From Anodontia alba (lineage: Eukaryota > Mollusca > Bivalvia > Lucinida > Lucinidae), in assembly GCA_964016985.1 (NCBI GenBank), contig OZ024830.1:19182387-19246386 (forward strand): DNA of 64,000 nucleotides, read 5' to 3'. The notes beneath the pieces were generated by a model. That model had not been told where the DNA came from. It did not search any database and worked only from the letters and a program-made list of their open reading frames with translations. The stretch's first letter is position 1. Every line of letters starts with the position of its first letter. Positions 12,507 to 22,942 of the stretch are shown piece by piece. The position numbers and the translations under genes are program-made.

Positions 12507-12702
12507 GCCTTGCTGTGCTGAATAAAGATGCCACACCCACTTCTAACTGTCAGCCAATCAGATTGCTTGATCTAGGTTGTTTATACAAATTCATAAACTA
12601 AATTGCAAACAGTGCAGATGAATTGGCTTCTTCAGAAGGCAACTCATCTGAATCTACACTATTTGCACAAGCACAGCATATCCGGGTTCAGCAGGACTAG
12701 GG
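12507..12702 (-). mobile_element. TTAA-type hairpin MITE, family A
   Basis: An inverted copy with TTAA at 12503-12506 and 12703-12706. The core is shortened and diverged (GAATTGGCTTCTTCAGAAGG). Confidence 0.82.
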
Positions 12703-13324
12703 TTAACTTGCATTCTGCAGTAGGGCAATGAACCTGTCTTTCAAAATATGTCTTCTGATGAAGCAAAACAAAAAAAAAGTTGCAAGCAAGTTTTACAATA
12801 TTATATAGAAACTAGCAATGCTTTTCAGATCGTAAAACCTGATTTCCGTAATCTGTGCTAATCTTGAAAACATGGTGAAAATCATAAAAACCTTGCCAGC
12901 TTTTACACACCCTGAATGTAATATACATGTATTCTTGCAGGTTTGGTAAGTGTCGGGTTTAACAACATGTCAACCCTTGTGGGTCATTTTGTGTCATCTC
13001 CCAGAGAAAGGGAGAAGAGAGACAGAAGAGATAGTAGAGGTGATGAAAGAGAGGGATGGGAGAAAGAAGGAAATGAATGAAAGTGAAGAACCAGAAGAAA
13101 TAAAAACATTCCACCTCTACCCTTACCTATTGCAAGAAAAGCAGGCCTTGCCCAACTGTAAGCCAGTATCAGTTGGATGCCCCAGTGACTCAAGATACAT
13201 GACACCTTTGCCTCACCCAACCATCCCCGCAGGTTTGGTAAGAATCTGCCCACTGGTTCAAGAAATATCATACATGAAAGGAAACTGTTAGGCCTATTGT
13301 AAGAGTTGGGTATGGAGGGTAAGA

Positions 13325-13352
13325 GGGGGGGGGGGGGGGGGGGGGGGAGGGG
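13325..13352 (+). repeat. Poly-G tract
   Basis: A G run of more than 20 broken by one A, after a purine-rich segment (13003-13090). It has the same G-quadruplex potential as the tract at 11023. Confidence 0.93.
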
Positions 13353-14031
13353 GTTGACAGTCACACTGTGCAAGAGAGACGGACAGACATACAGATGGAC
13401 AGAGACTGACAGCCAAACTGAGACTGGTATAAACAGAGCCTTTATGAAGAGAAATTCGACTGTGTAATTGACATACCTCTCTGAAATTCAACTAACAAAG
13501 ACAAAGTTTAACTGGAAATGTTTATGATAAATACTGATGTGCTCAAATCAAGCTGATTTTGAAAATAAGGTCAAGGTAAACCCCCAAACCTAGCTAGCTA
13601 TTAGACATGGCCAGAAGATATAGCCAAGGATGTTTGGAAAGAATCTGCCAACTGAGGTGGAGTAGGATAGTGGGTGGCAACTAATCTTAATCATACTGCA
13701 TTTTATTTTGATATTTACAATATTTGTTTCAGATAAACAATAATGCAAATAATTAACAACAACAAGTAAATTAGCAGAAAGTTCTTCTTTTACAATGGCT
13801 AAATGCCTTTTGGACTGACTAGTACACCAGCTGTATTTTAGATGACACAAATTACATATGTACTGATATTTTGCATCTATAAGATATTGCTTTTTAGCCT
13901 TACAATCTAATAGTAGAAAAATTTATCATATTCTGTAGCATTGTGCTGCATTATATCGAGGTAGGATGCTTGAGCAACATAACTTTTGACCATTATATGA
14001 GATCAATTTTTATCATTCAACAGTGCCAGCC

Positions 14032-14335
14032 TTGGTGGCTCAGTTGGATGTGCATCAGATTGGTCTTGGTGGCTCAGTTGGATGTGCATCAGATTGGTAA
14101 TCAGGAGGTTGCAGGTTCAACTCCCCCCGGGTCACAACATTCTTTTGTAGAGATTTGATCATGAAATATTTTCTACGGTCATTTTCTCCCTTCTGCTGAT
14201 TTGAGAAGGGCAGTTGTCAGTTTCTGGCGAAAGAATGTCCACAAAACTGTTAACTGCCTAGAGGACTAAGCCTGGCCAGTAATAGTGTGATTAGGTAAAC
14301 TGACTGCGCTCAACATGACCCCATAAGTTACAAAC
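14032..14335 (+). mobile_element. tRNA-derived SINE, A-box region duplicated
   Basis: The head GGTGGCTCAGTTGGATGTG and B box GGTTCAACTCC are RNA polymerase III promoter-like. The body contains GAAGGGCAGTTGTCAG and AACTGCCTAGAGGACTAAGC, shared with the copies at 54720, 42800 and 35428. A 34-bp stretch that includes the A box is present twice in tandem. Confidence 0.82.
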
Positions 14336-14542
14336 GAAATGGCTTGGGAATGTCATAATTATCTGGATATACCTTGTGATGTTATTTTTCTTTTGAATAT
14401 GATCTACTTGCTCCAGTATTTCTACTTTATATATATATAATTAAAGATTTAAACAAACTTCAACAAAGAATTCTGGCCCAGGATCATTACTGATGCAAGT
14501 ACTTCAGAAAAAAGTGTATAGGCAGAAATATGAAATACCACT

Positions 14543-14606
14543 GGGCTGAGTGAGATTCAAACCCACGACTGTTATGACGGCAGCGCCTAGCCCTTCTATA
14601 TATAAA
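14543..14606 (-). mobile_element. tRNA-like SINE head fragment
   Basis: On the minus strand, GGGCTAGGCGCTGCCGTC is followed by the B-box-like TGGGTTTGAATCTCACTC. It is short and lacks a recognisable body. Confidence 0.45.
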
Positions 14607-14826
14607 TGTAAACTATAGAAAATGCTAGCACAAGACAGCTATTATTTACAATATGTTTCTGTATATGCCTCTCAGTGGACCTGTCCTAGCATCAGTAATA
14701 AGAAGCCTGAGTCTGTAAAGCAGAATGGCACAGAAAAATGTTTTGTGTCAATCTAATAATGAACAGTTAGACTACCATATTTACCCTAAATATTCAAGGA
14801 GCTTAACTGCTTAAAATTCATCTCAA

Positions 14827-14998
14827 CCCTTGTCCTGCTAAACCCTGCCATTGCAAACAGTATAGATCCAGATCAGTTGGCTTCTGCACTGTTTGCCATT
14901 CAGTATGTGAATTTGTATCAACATCCTGGATCAAGTAATCTGATTGGCTGAAAATTGGAAGTAGATGACACATCTTAATTTATTCAGCAGGACAAGGG
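14827..14998 (+). mobile_element. TTAA-type hairpin MITE, family A, half core lost
   Basis: Both ends are recognisable, with TTAA on the right (14999-15002). One arm of the core palindrome is deleted, so no long hairpin can form. Confidence 0.8.
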
Positions 14999-15396
14999 TT
15001 AACACCTTAAAATATACTTGTGACGATGTCCTAAAATTTGAACATGTCCATTTTACTACCTATTCATGAGTCAAAATACTGGCCCACTTCGAATCAAACT
15101 ACTAGTTCCTGTTACATGTACTTTCATTAAACCTTACTCCCTTGTAAAAGAAACAACCAATCAATGCCAATGAAAAAACAATTATTGGTTCCAGTGATCT
15201 CCTGTCATTCAGGGAAAACTGGGAACCAGTTAACTATAATTCAAAGGTGACTTCACCCATCTTTTGTCTCCAGTAAGTTTGTGATGTTACTTTAGTAGCA
15301 ACCATCAATGTTCAGGTTGAACTTTAGTTTCTTATAGTAGGAGCTATAGTTAGATTCTTATAGTACGAGGGTGAGTCAATAAGTAACCAGCCTAAT

Positions 15397-16457
15397 TTAT
15401 TTCTGGTTGAGATCCACCTCTTCTTTTTTGAAGTAATTGCCCTCTAGTGTGATGCACTTAGACCAATGGTGTTCAAGTGCCATCAGCCCAGAACTGAAAA
15501 TGTCAGGGTCCTTTCCATTGACCCACTCCTCAACTGCCGTCACGACTTCTTCATCAGACCAGAAATGAAGTCCACGGATATCCTTTTTCAAGTTTGGGAA
15601 TAGGAAGAAGTCGCTAGGAGCTAGGTCAGGCAAATAGACAGGATGTGGTATTAATTCATACCCATTTCACTCTACAGCATCCATTGCAACTTTGCAAGTG
15701 TGGACTCTCGTGTTGTCCTGTTGCAGCAAAACACCTTTAGAGAGTTTACCTCGACGTTTTTCATGGATGGCAGTTCTCAGCTGGTCTAACAAGTTTGCAT
15801 AGTACACTCCAGTTATTGTACTTCCCTTGGGTAAAAAGTCCAACATAATAACGCCTTTTGCGTCCCAAAATACTGTGGCCATCACCTTGCCAGCAGATGG
15901 TTAAACTTCTTTGGCCTTGGGGACCCAGACCCTACCCACTGACGACTCTGAGCTTTATTCTCTGGCTCATAATAATGAACCTAAGTCTCATCTACAGTCA
16001 CCAGATGCAAAAGAAAATCATCTTTTGGCCTAAAACGCTTCAACAAGGCACTGCATACTGATGCTCTGGTTGCCATTTGCTCATCGCTAACGGATTTGGG
16101 GACCCAACGAGCTGTTAGCTTGTGCATACCTAAATGATCATGTAAGATTGTTGAAACGCTACCATGTGAAATGCCTAATGCCTGCGCTATTTCTTCCACC
16201 TGAATTCGCCTATCAGAGTGTACCAGATCCCGAACTTTCTTACACATTTCTTAGTCGGTGGCATCCAGTGGGCGTCCAGACCTGGCTTCATCTTCTAAAG
16301 ATGTTCTACTGCCTTTTAATTCCCCTACCCAGAATTTAACCTGAGCATAAGATGGTGCAAAAGACCCATAAACATCAGCTAACTCGCCGTGTATTTCCTT
16401 GCCTGTTTTACTTTTTATATACAAGTACTGAATTACAGCACGGTACTCAACTTTAGA
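15397..16457 (-). pseudogene. mariner transposase, broken (DD34D type)
   Basis: Reading from 16457 downward, an N-terminal helix-turn-helix region (IQYLYIKSKTGKEIH, VEEIAQALGISHGSVSTIL) is followed by the catalytic aspartates in TVDET, LLQQDNTRVHT and LAPSDFFLF, the mariner DD34D signature. It is dead: there are in-frame stops after DATD, after VDET and before NGYELIPHP, a frameshift near 15900, and separation from its start codon by the LINE. A cut-and-paste DNA transposase in its ancestor. Confidence 0.93.
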
Positions 16458-17390
16458 CCTGTGGTGTCCCTCAAGGTTCTATTTTAGGGCCACTCTTATT
16501 TTTGCTTTTCATTAATGATTTACCACTTTATGTGAATAACATTTCTGCAGACCTCTATGCTGATGACTTTACTTTATATGACATCCAAACCTCATTAGAA
16601 GCAATTGAGGCAAATCTCCAAAATGGATTAAACCAACTCCATATCTGGTGTAAAAACAATGGCATGGTCGTAAATTCAGCAAAAACCAAGGTAATGTTGG
16701 TAACTACCAACCAAAAACGTCTAAGGTTGCAAAACACAAATCTCAATCTTCAATACATGGATGAAACGCTTAAAATGATATCAGGTGATAAAATATTGGG
16801 AGTCTTTGTAGACAACAATGTAAGTTGGTCTAATCGTCATGCATGTTTGTAAGAAAATATCATCCTATATCTGGCTTCTTTCAAAAATCAAGACCTTTTT
16901 ATCACAAGCACATCGTGTGCAATTCTATAAATCTTTTATCCAGCCTCACATTGACTTTTGCAGTATTGTGTGGGGCAACTCGTGTGAGTCTAATAAAATG
17001 AAAATATTCAGGCTGCAAAAACGTGCATGTCGCGTTATTCTAGACTACAATGTTGAGGACTCGAGTGAGGCAATGCAGTCTCTAAAGATTTTATCTGTTT
17101 ATGATCGTTTATTTCTGAGAAAAGCAAAATTCATGTTCAAAGTCTATAATGGTTTAATCCCTTCTTATATTTCTGAAAATTTTACACTTAGAAATGAAAT
17201 GGACATGTCAGTTAATCTGAGGTCATCAGCCTCAGGATGTTTTATTCCTCCATTACCAAAAAAGGAGTGCTTCAAACAAAGCATGCGTTACTCAGGCTGT
17301 TTGGTTTGGAACTGTCTCCCGAATAATGTTAAATGTAGTCAGACAGCTGAAACATTCCATAATAGATGTATCAAATGGCTAACTCGGTGA
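16458..17390 (+). pseudogene. LINE reverse transcriptase, C-terminal part
   Basis: GVPQGSILGPLLFLLFINDL leads into the catalytic DLYADDFTLYD (YADD) motif, then the thumb and C-terminal region (FYKSFIQPHIDFCSIVWG, RLQKRACRVIL) ending in a stop at 17390. There is one frameshift near 16838. The endonuclease and N-terminal RT are absent. This is a relic of an autonomous retrotransposon. Confidence 0.92.
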
Positions 17391-17751
17391 CGCAGCCATT
17401 AAGGATGAATCAAAACAAGAAAATGATCACACAGTCTATTTCTCTACTTAATCTCTATTTTATATTTATATTTTTGTCTTATTTCATTGTAGGTATTGTG
17501 ATATAAACATGTCATTTTTCACATCTTCTCACTGTAGGAAGGTCAGCACTACAAATACTGTAGTATAAATAATTTCAATCTTCTGTAATATAAGTATGAA
17601 AACTATTCATTTAATAACTATTGGCATTGAGTAAAGGTTCTTATATGCTGCCTTAATTTCCTAGCTCATGTATTTTGCCTTCAAATAATCTTGACGGAAT
17701 ATTCAGCTTTGAAATATTCATTGTCAATATTGTTTGAATAACTGTCATGGA

Positions 17752-17795
17752 CCCTTTTTTTTTTTTTTTTTTTGCTTTTTTTTTTTTTTTTTTTG
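17752..17795 (+). repeat. Poly-T runs in the LINE 3' UTR
   Basis: Two T runs separated by GC, in the LINE's 3' region. They create a spurious Lys-rich reading frame on the minus strand. Confidence 0.9.
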
Positions 17796-17839
17796 CTGCG
17801 ATTTCTTCATATATACAGTAAAAATGTGAAGTAGTCATC

Positions 17840-18030
17840 TTATACTACCGTAATGATCCTATGTTTTCAAACAGACAGGCATATGCAAACAGTATAGACC
17901 CAGATCATAATGCTCCTAGAGAAGCAGTCTGTTTGGGGTCTTCACTGTTTATCATTCCATGTACATTTTTGGACACATTTTTGTTACATGAAATTAAAAC
18001 TGCAATTGTTCTGGGTGTCCCAAATTTTAG
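17840..18030 (+). mobile_element. Family D-like hairpin nested in the LINE 3' UTR
   Basis: The shared core (AACAGTATAGACCCAGATCA and a diverged inverse) with AGACAGGCATATGC on its left occupies part of the LINE's 3' untranslated region. The boundaries are approximate. Confidence 0.55.
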
Positions 18031-19015
18031 GAGTTTGCGGTATAAATTTTTGCTTTTCTTTATGTCTTCATTCCAGGGGATATTGACTCTGTTGGTGCAA
18101 TGGAAATATCCCAAACCACCCACAAATCTGTTTTTTTTTTGTTTTTTTTTGTGAGCAAGCTGTCAAAAAGGGGATTTTTGGGACCATTGTGGGTGCATTA
18201 TTTTTATCATATTTATGCAGTCAATGTCCTATGCTTCATTTATACTGTAAAAATTGTAAAATATTGTAACATATATTTGTATCATATATTTGAGGGCCTC
18301 ATGGAAGATTAGTTTGTTTGCTAAATGTTGTCACCCTCGTTAAATAAAGTCTTTACTTACTTACTTACTTACTAGATGAAAAGCATGCTTTTGCATCACT
18401 AGCCATGTTTGACATTCAATATCTTATTAAAGAATGACTCGATATATGTGCAATTTTGTACCCATGTATAAAACATATATTGAAACAAAGCATGAAAATC
18501 AGGACCCTCTTGGTCCATCGGAAATGGGACAGGCTGGTTATTTATTGACATGCCTCGTACTATATATAGAACCATAGTTCGTTTCTTATAGTAGGAACTA
18601 TAGTTCGACTGGAAGTCAGACACTGCTGAATGAGTGGCAACAAAAGAAGACTCTGATCAGATTCCGCCTTCTGCAGTCTGATATAAGTCTAACTGTTTGC
18701 TAATGCCTGTCTGTCTGAATACTTAGAAGAAGTATGGTAAACCAGAACAGAAAGTAAGGTTTGTTTATATACTGCCAAAACAGTATTATCATTTATGTAC
18801 ATAAAGTTGCAATAAAACCTCTATAACTCAAACACTGATGGATCATTTACCATGGCTAATTTGAATGTTTCTGAGTCCTTAGTAAATTCTTTTGATAGCC
18901 CAAGAAAAAAAATATTTATGGACATTTTAGAGAAATTTTCATATTTTATCATGAAATGTACTACCATACTTACCCTAAATATTCAAGGAGCTTAACTGCT
19001 TAAAATTCATCTTAA

Positions 19016-19150
19016 CCCTTGTCCTGCTGAACCTAGACATGCCCTGCCTTTGCAAACAGTGTAGATCCAGATCAGTTGGCTTCTGAAGAAGCCAACTGAT
19101 CTGAATCTGCACTGTTTGTCATTCAGTATGTGAATTTGTATCAACATCCT
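19016..19150 (+). mobile_element. Family A MITE, right third replaced
   Basis: TTAA at 19012-19015 and the complete core are present. After AATTTGTATCAACATCCTG the sequence switches to another hairpin repeat (TACTCATTAGAATCACCTC), so the right end is missing. Confidence 0.75.
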
Positions 19151-19472
19151 GTATGTTGTGCATAGTTCTGTATACTCATTAGAATCACCTCACTGAGGCA
19201 ATTCTAATGAGTACACACAACATACATCGAAATTGAAAAGACATCCCTAAATACATGTAATATCTATCTACCTCCTGACCGGGAATTATAATTAAGCCTC
19301 AGTAGCTCGAACTACCCATGTCTAGAACGAAATTTACATGGTCCCAAAGATGTTCGAGTTATTGAGGTTTGACTGTATTTTTGGGTGAAGTTCTAAAATA
19401 AATACAAAGAAAATGATTATGGGGATTGGAGTATGTACATAAACTCCAAGGGTAAAATGTGGGAACGTATCA

Positions 19473-19716
19473 GGGCCCAGTTGTTCAAAGCTAACGATGT
19501 CGTTAGTTAACGATTCGTTAAAATTTACATCGAGTGATATGCAAATATTCTGAAATTTTTTGCTGAAAAAATGTGAGCAGCTTTTGCAGTGCAAAAGCTA
19601 CTCACATTTTTTCAGCAAAAAATATCAGAATATTGTGTATTGAATCCGCTAAAACAGTTAACAAAATGACCCTTAATGAGCTCATTGAGCTAAGGACGCT
19701 TTGAACAACTGGGCCC
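19473..19716 (+). mobile_element. GGGCCC-ended hairpin MITE, family E
   Basis: Family E elements are about 245 bp with ends GGGCCCAGTTGTTCAAAG and its inverse. They have a strong central stem of TTGCTGAAAAAATGTGAG plus TAGCTTTTGCA and its inverse. This copy has both ends and the full stem. Confidence 0.88.
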
Positions 19717-19741
19717 AGTATAATAAAAATTTGAAATGATA

Positions 19742-19988
19742 ATACTCCGCCATTATCGTGTTGCAGGCAGAAAACTGTCAAAAATTGACAAAATTTGCCC
19801 ACTAGCAAATCCAAACCTATATTCACAATAACAATGCACACACCAAGTTTGGTGGAAATCCACTGCCATTTACTCAAGTTGTCATCTGGAAATGAAAATA
19901 TGGAGAAAGTTTGGCAGACGAACAGACAGACACACAGACAACCAACTTGATACCATAATACCCCACCATTATTGTGTGGTGGGGTATA
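19742..19988 (+). repeat. Single-unit relative of the 5665 array
   Basis: ACTCCGCCATTATCGTGTTG on the left, then AAACTGTCAAAAATTGAC, TTTACTCAAGTTGTC and the end TACCCCACCATTATTGTGTG and GTGGGGTATA. The two ends are inverse of one another. Confidence 0.65.
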
Positions 19989-20274
19989 GAAAGGAAAAGA
20001 TACATGCATAATACAAAAGATCAGTGTTGCAACCATTAACATATAAACAGAATAACACACAGTACATCTACAACATCCAAGTGCTTGTGTTTTTACTTAC
20101 ATCCATCTTAAACCCCCTGCTTGAGGCTCTAGAAAGCCGACGAGAACTGGGTCCCTAGGTTAATGCACAAAACATGGTTAGTCTACTCAACAGCAATTAG
20201 AAAATATAACATAAATGTACAAAGACAAAAAAATAATCTATACCATGACAAATTATCTGCGTGGCTGAATTTAA

Positions 20275-20486
20275 CACTTATCACGCTACGAGTATGGGAA
20301 GATTCAGCAGACGACTTATCAGTGATATTTTTCTTATTTTTCCTAGAAAATAGAATCAGACACTTCATGCAAATTGTCTCCTTAGGAGGCAAGTTGCATG
20401 AAGTGTCAGATTCTGTTTTCTAGGAAAAATAAGAAAAATATTCTAAAATGTTGTCTGCTGAAGTTTTTTACCCAGCATGCAAAGTG
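20275..20486 (+). mobile_element. TTAA-type hairpin MITE, family H
   Basis: TTAA at 20271-20274 and 20487-20490. The central stem CATGCAAATTGTCTCCTTAG and inverse is flanked by CTTATTTTTCCTAGAAAA arms. Confidence 0.85.
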
Positions 20487-20499
20487 TTAAGCAACATTC

Positions 20500-22300
20500 T
20501 CTAAGACACTGTTTTGTTGAAGCCACTCAAATCGTTCGAATTTAAACATCTCATTCACAACTATGCCCTACTCTTCGTTATCCTCTAGAATTGCAGGAAT
20601 AATGTTTAACCCATTAATGCCTGAAAATCGTCAATAGGCTCTTCCAACAAACAAGCTAGAAAAGTCTATTATCTACTTATCAAATGCATTCCACAAACAC
20701 AGTATTATTTTTTAAATGTATCCATGATACAAAATGAAACCTGCACAAAATGGCAGCCTAAGAGAAGACTAATAATAAAGTAGTAAACACCAGTAGGAAA
20801 CTACTATCCTTGGAGGACAAGTTGACAGTGATGTCGCTGACTGTTTATAATGTTCGACTAAGTCCATTTTAATAAATAGGTAAATGCCATCGAATAGCAA
20901 CCTTCAATAAATATTGTAAGCAGTAGTAACTGTAAATCAGCAATAGCCCAGTGGTAATTTTCCTAGACTACAAATCTGGACATTGTGGGTTTGAATCCTA
21001 CTGTCCTTTAGACATCACTCAGAAAGACTTTTTTCTTGGCCTTTTATTTTAAATGAAAATATTTTGTTCTAAATGACCATATCTTATCAGAAACCATTTG
21101 TTTTTCTGTTTCTGTCTTCTGTTCTCAAATATGTACTCTAAAATTAAATTTACGGCCAAAAATTGGTCAGACCTATGCAGTTTCTATACTAAAAGTGATT
21201 TTTTGGAATGTTTGTCTAAGACAAATTATTTTATTTTCCTTTGCTGAATTTGAATTATTGATGTTTCAGAACAATATTGTGAAAATTTCAGAAACATTGA
21301 ACAAGCGGAATGTGTTGAAAATATGCCTCCAAGTTACCTACCCTACAGATTTCTGCATTATTTGCATTCATTTTTACTATGGAAAAAGCAAAAATATTTG
21401 ATTTTAAAAAAAAAACAATAACTAAAATAAAACTTATTGTGCAAAGGTAGTTATGACAAATGGTTTTGCATTAAACTATGACAAAAGTTTGCAAATTCAC
21501 TTGTTCTGTGTAAAGCATAAAGCAAAAAAAAAAAAATGATTTTCTGAAAGATGTCAAAAGCATAGTAGTGTTTTATTTATTTATTTTTTTTTATTTCATA
21601 TTTTTTTATGAATTAAATATAAAAGAAAAATATTTTAAGAAAGAAAATGTATTTTGCAATTATCAATTATTAATTATGGAACAGATTTAAAATAGTTACA
21701 GAAAGACAAGGCGTAAATCGGTAAGTCTAGTTAAACTTTAAGTTATGATGTCCACATGCTGACAATCCGTGCACATATATAATTATGGAGACAAGAAGGC
21801 TGGAAGCATATCCTTTGTGTAAAAATGCCAACAATGCCATAACAATGTACAAGCAAAGTAAAAGTAATTACAAAAATAAGCTGAGGTACTACTAGGACTT
21901 GTACACTAAACAATCATCTAATCATTCGTCCACATTGCTCTGCTCTAACAACTGCGCTTTTGCAACATACTAAACTAAAACACACAGCAATAAGATTGTA
22001 TACTACATTAAATTATTTGTAACATTTTCTCGATAATTCATGCAAAACCTGTTTTACCCAGGTAGAGTGGTAGCTGCCGTGTCGTCACTGTCAAATTATC
22101 TTCCGAGCACTATACATCAATGAATATATTGACACTGTTTAATAACAAGAAAACAATATATTGGCAATGTGGCTCTACTTATATCTGTAGAGAAAAGACA
22201 TAAGTTTGTCAATAGTCACCTTTTTTGGCTTTATAAATGCACTTTGTTCGGAAGAGGAGAATGAATTTCAACCCTCTGTACTTCCATCTTGTTTTTAACC
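20500..22300. other. No gene seen; AT-rich single-copy-like DNA
   Basis: Apart from a SINE head at 20938 and about 100 bp at 21068-21170 resembling 3755-3860 (TCAAATATGTACTCTAAAAT), no repeat or conserved exon was recognised. The terminal LRRC43 exon could lie here but nothing identifies it. Confidence 0.5.
20938..21015 (+). mobile_element. tRNA-like SINE head
   Basis: ATAGCCCAGTGGTAATTTTC (A-box-like) is followed by GTGGGTTTGAATCCTACTG (B box). No complete cloverleaf forms, and the downstream sequence is AT-rich. Confidence 0.5.
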
Positions 22301-22308
22301 CTTAAAGC

Positions 22309-22525
22309 GCCAAGAAAAACTGCATCTGAAAATGTCGTCTGTTTATGTCGTCTGCTGAATATTCATGCAGGCTTTTCAAACCTATTTTTGCATACAGGCA
22401 AACAGTGTGGACCCTGATCAGACTGCTCAGTCTGATCTGGGTCCACACTGTTTGCAAAAATTACTTTTAAAATCACAAGCAGATGACAAAGCAGACAACA
22501 ATAGTTGTGACTGGCGCTTTAAGGG
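22309..22525 (-). mobile_element. TTAA-type hairpin MITE, family B
   Basis: TTAA at 22305-22308 and 22526-22529, ends CCCTTAAAGCGCCAAGAAAA and GGCGCTTTAAGGG, with core AGACTGCTCAGTCTGATC. Confidence 0.9.
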
Positions 22526-22544
22526 TTAATATTTTGATTTACGG

Positions 22545-22728
22545 GGTCTGGATACACTTGGCAGATTTTCTGCCATTGTCTGTAAGGGACAGACACAAAT
22601 TCTTTGACTTCCTGTTAGCTTTCCTGCACACCAATCTCCTTCTGAAAGGGGTATACTCTTGGGAGCAAAATGCTTTCCTTTTTGAGCAGACCACTTTTGA
22701 GACAATAGGCAAATAGGCAAAAGCGACT
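22545..22728 (+). mobile_element. Hairpin repeat (GGATACACTT...CAGACC family)
   Basis: GGATACACTTGGCAGATTTT on the left; centre TCTTGGGAGCAAAATGCTTT with a partial inverse. Related to the copies at 59930-60165 and 61086-61360. Confidence 0.6.
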
Positions 22729-22732
22729 TTAA

Positions 22733-22938
22733 CCCTTGTCCTGCTGAACACGGATATACCCTGTCTTTGCAAACAGTGTAGATCCAGATCAGTTGGCCTC
22801 TGAAGAAGCCAACTGATCTGGATCTGCACTATTTGCCATCAAGTATGTGAATTTGTAGCAACAATCCGGATCAAGTAATCTGATTGGCTGAAAATTAGAA
22901 GTTGGCATGGCATCTTAATTTATTCAGCAGGACAAGGG
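22733..22938 (+). mobile_element. TTAA-type hairpin MITE, family A
   Basis: A full-length copy with TTAA at 22729-22732 and 22939-22942, intact ends and core. It lies 200 bp right of a family B copy, with a hairpin repeat (22545-22728) between them. Confidence 0.9.
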
Positions 22939-22942
22939 TTAA

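Larger units (their letters stand above)
16458..18372 (+). mobile_element. 5'-truncated non-LTR retrotransposon (LINE)
   Basis: It begins abruptly inside the reverse transcriptase at the GVPQGS motif, as expected of 5'-truncated target-primed copies. A 3' UTR of nearly 1 kb ends in TAAATAAAGTCTTTACTTAC with a (TTAC)n tail. The direct repeat TAGA lies at 16454-16457 and 18373-18376. It sits within mariner codons, so it is younger than that element. A GAGGG...CCCTC stem-loop precedes the tail. The 3' UTR carries poly-T tracts and a nested hairpin repeat near 17840-18030. Confidence 0.9.
15366..18557 (-). mobile_element. mariner element, interrupted by a LINE
   Basis: Terminal inverted repeats start CGAGGGTGAGTCAATAAG at 15366 and end in the matching inverted copy at 18532-18557, each flanked by the TA target (15364-15365 and 18558-18559). 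Between them lies a mariner transposase on the minus strand. Its first 11 or so codons (MASDAKACFSS) are at 18374-18410, the rest at 15397-16457, and a retrotransposon occupies 16458-18372. Without that insert the element is about 1.28 kb, the usual mariner size. Confidence 0.93.

Noticed and set aside
12950..13291. Plus-strand open frame of 113 codons with Glu/Lys-rich middle
   Set aside because: It is driven by a purine-rich low-complexity stretch beside a poly-G tract; the GCAGGTTTGGTAAG segment occurs at both ends (about 12940 and 13230), suggesting a repeat. No family resemblance or splice support.
17653..17838. Lys-rich minus-strand open frame
   Set aside because: It is the reverse of poly-T runs in the LINE's 3' UTR.
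22040..22090. Possible LRRC43 terminal mini-exon (FDSDDTAATTLPG then stop)
   Set aside because: The acceptor lacks a pyrimidine tract and the peptide does not resemble the LRRC43 C-terminus.
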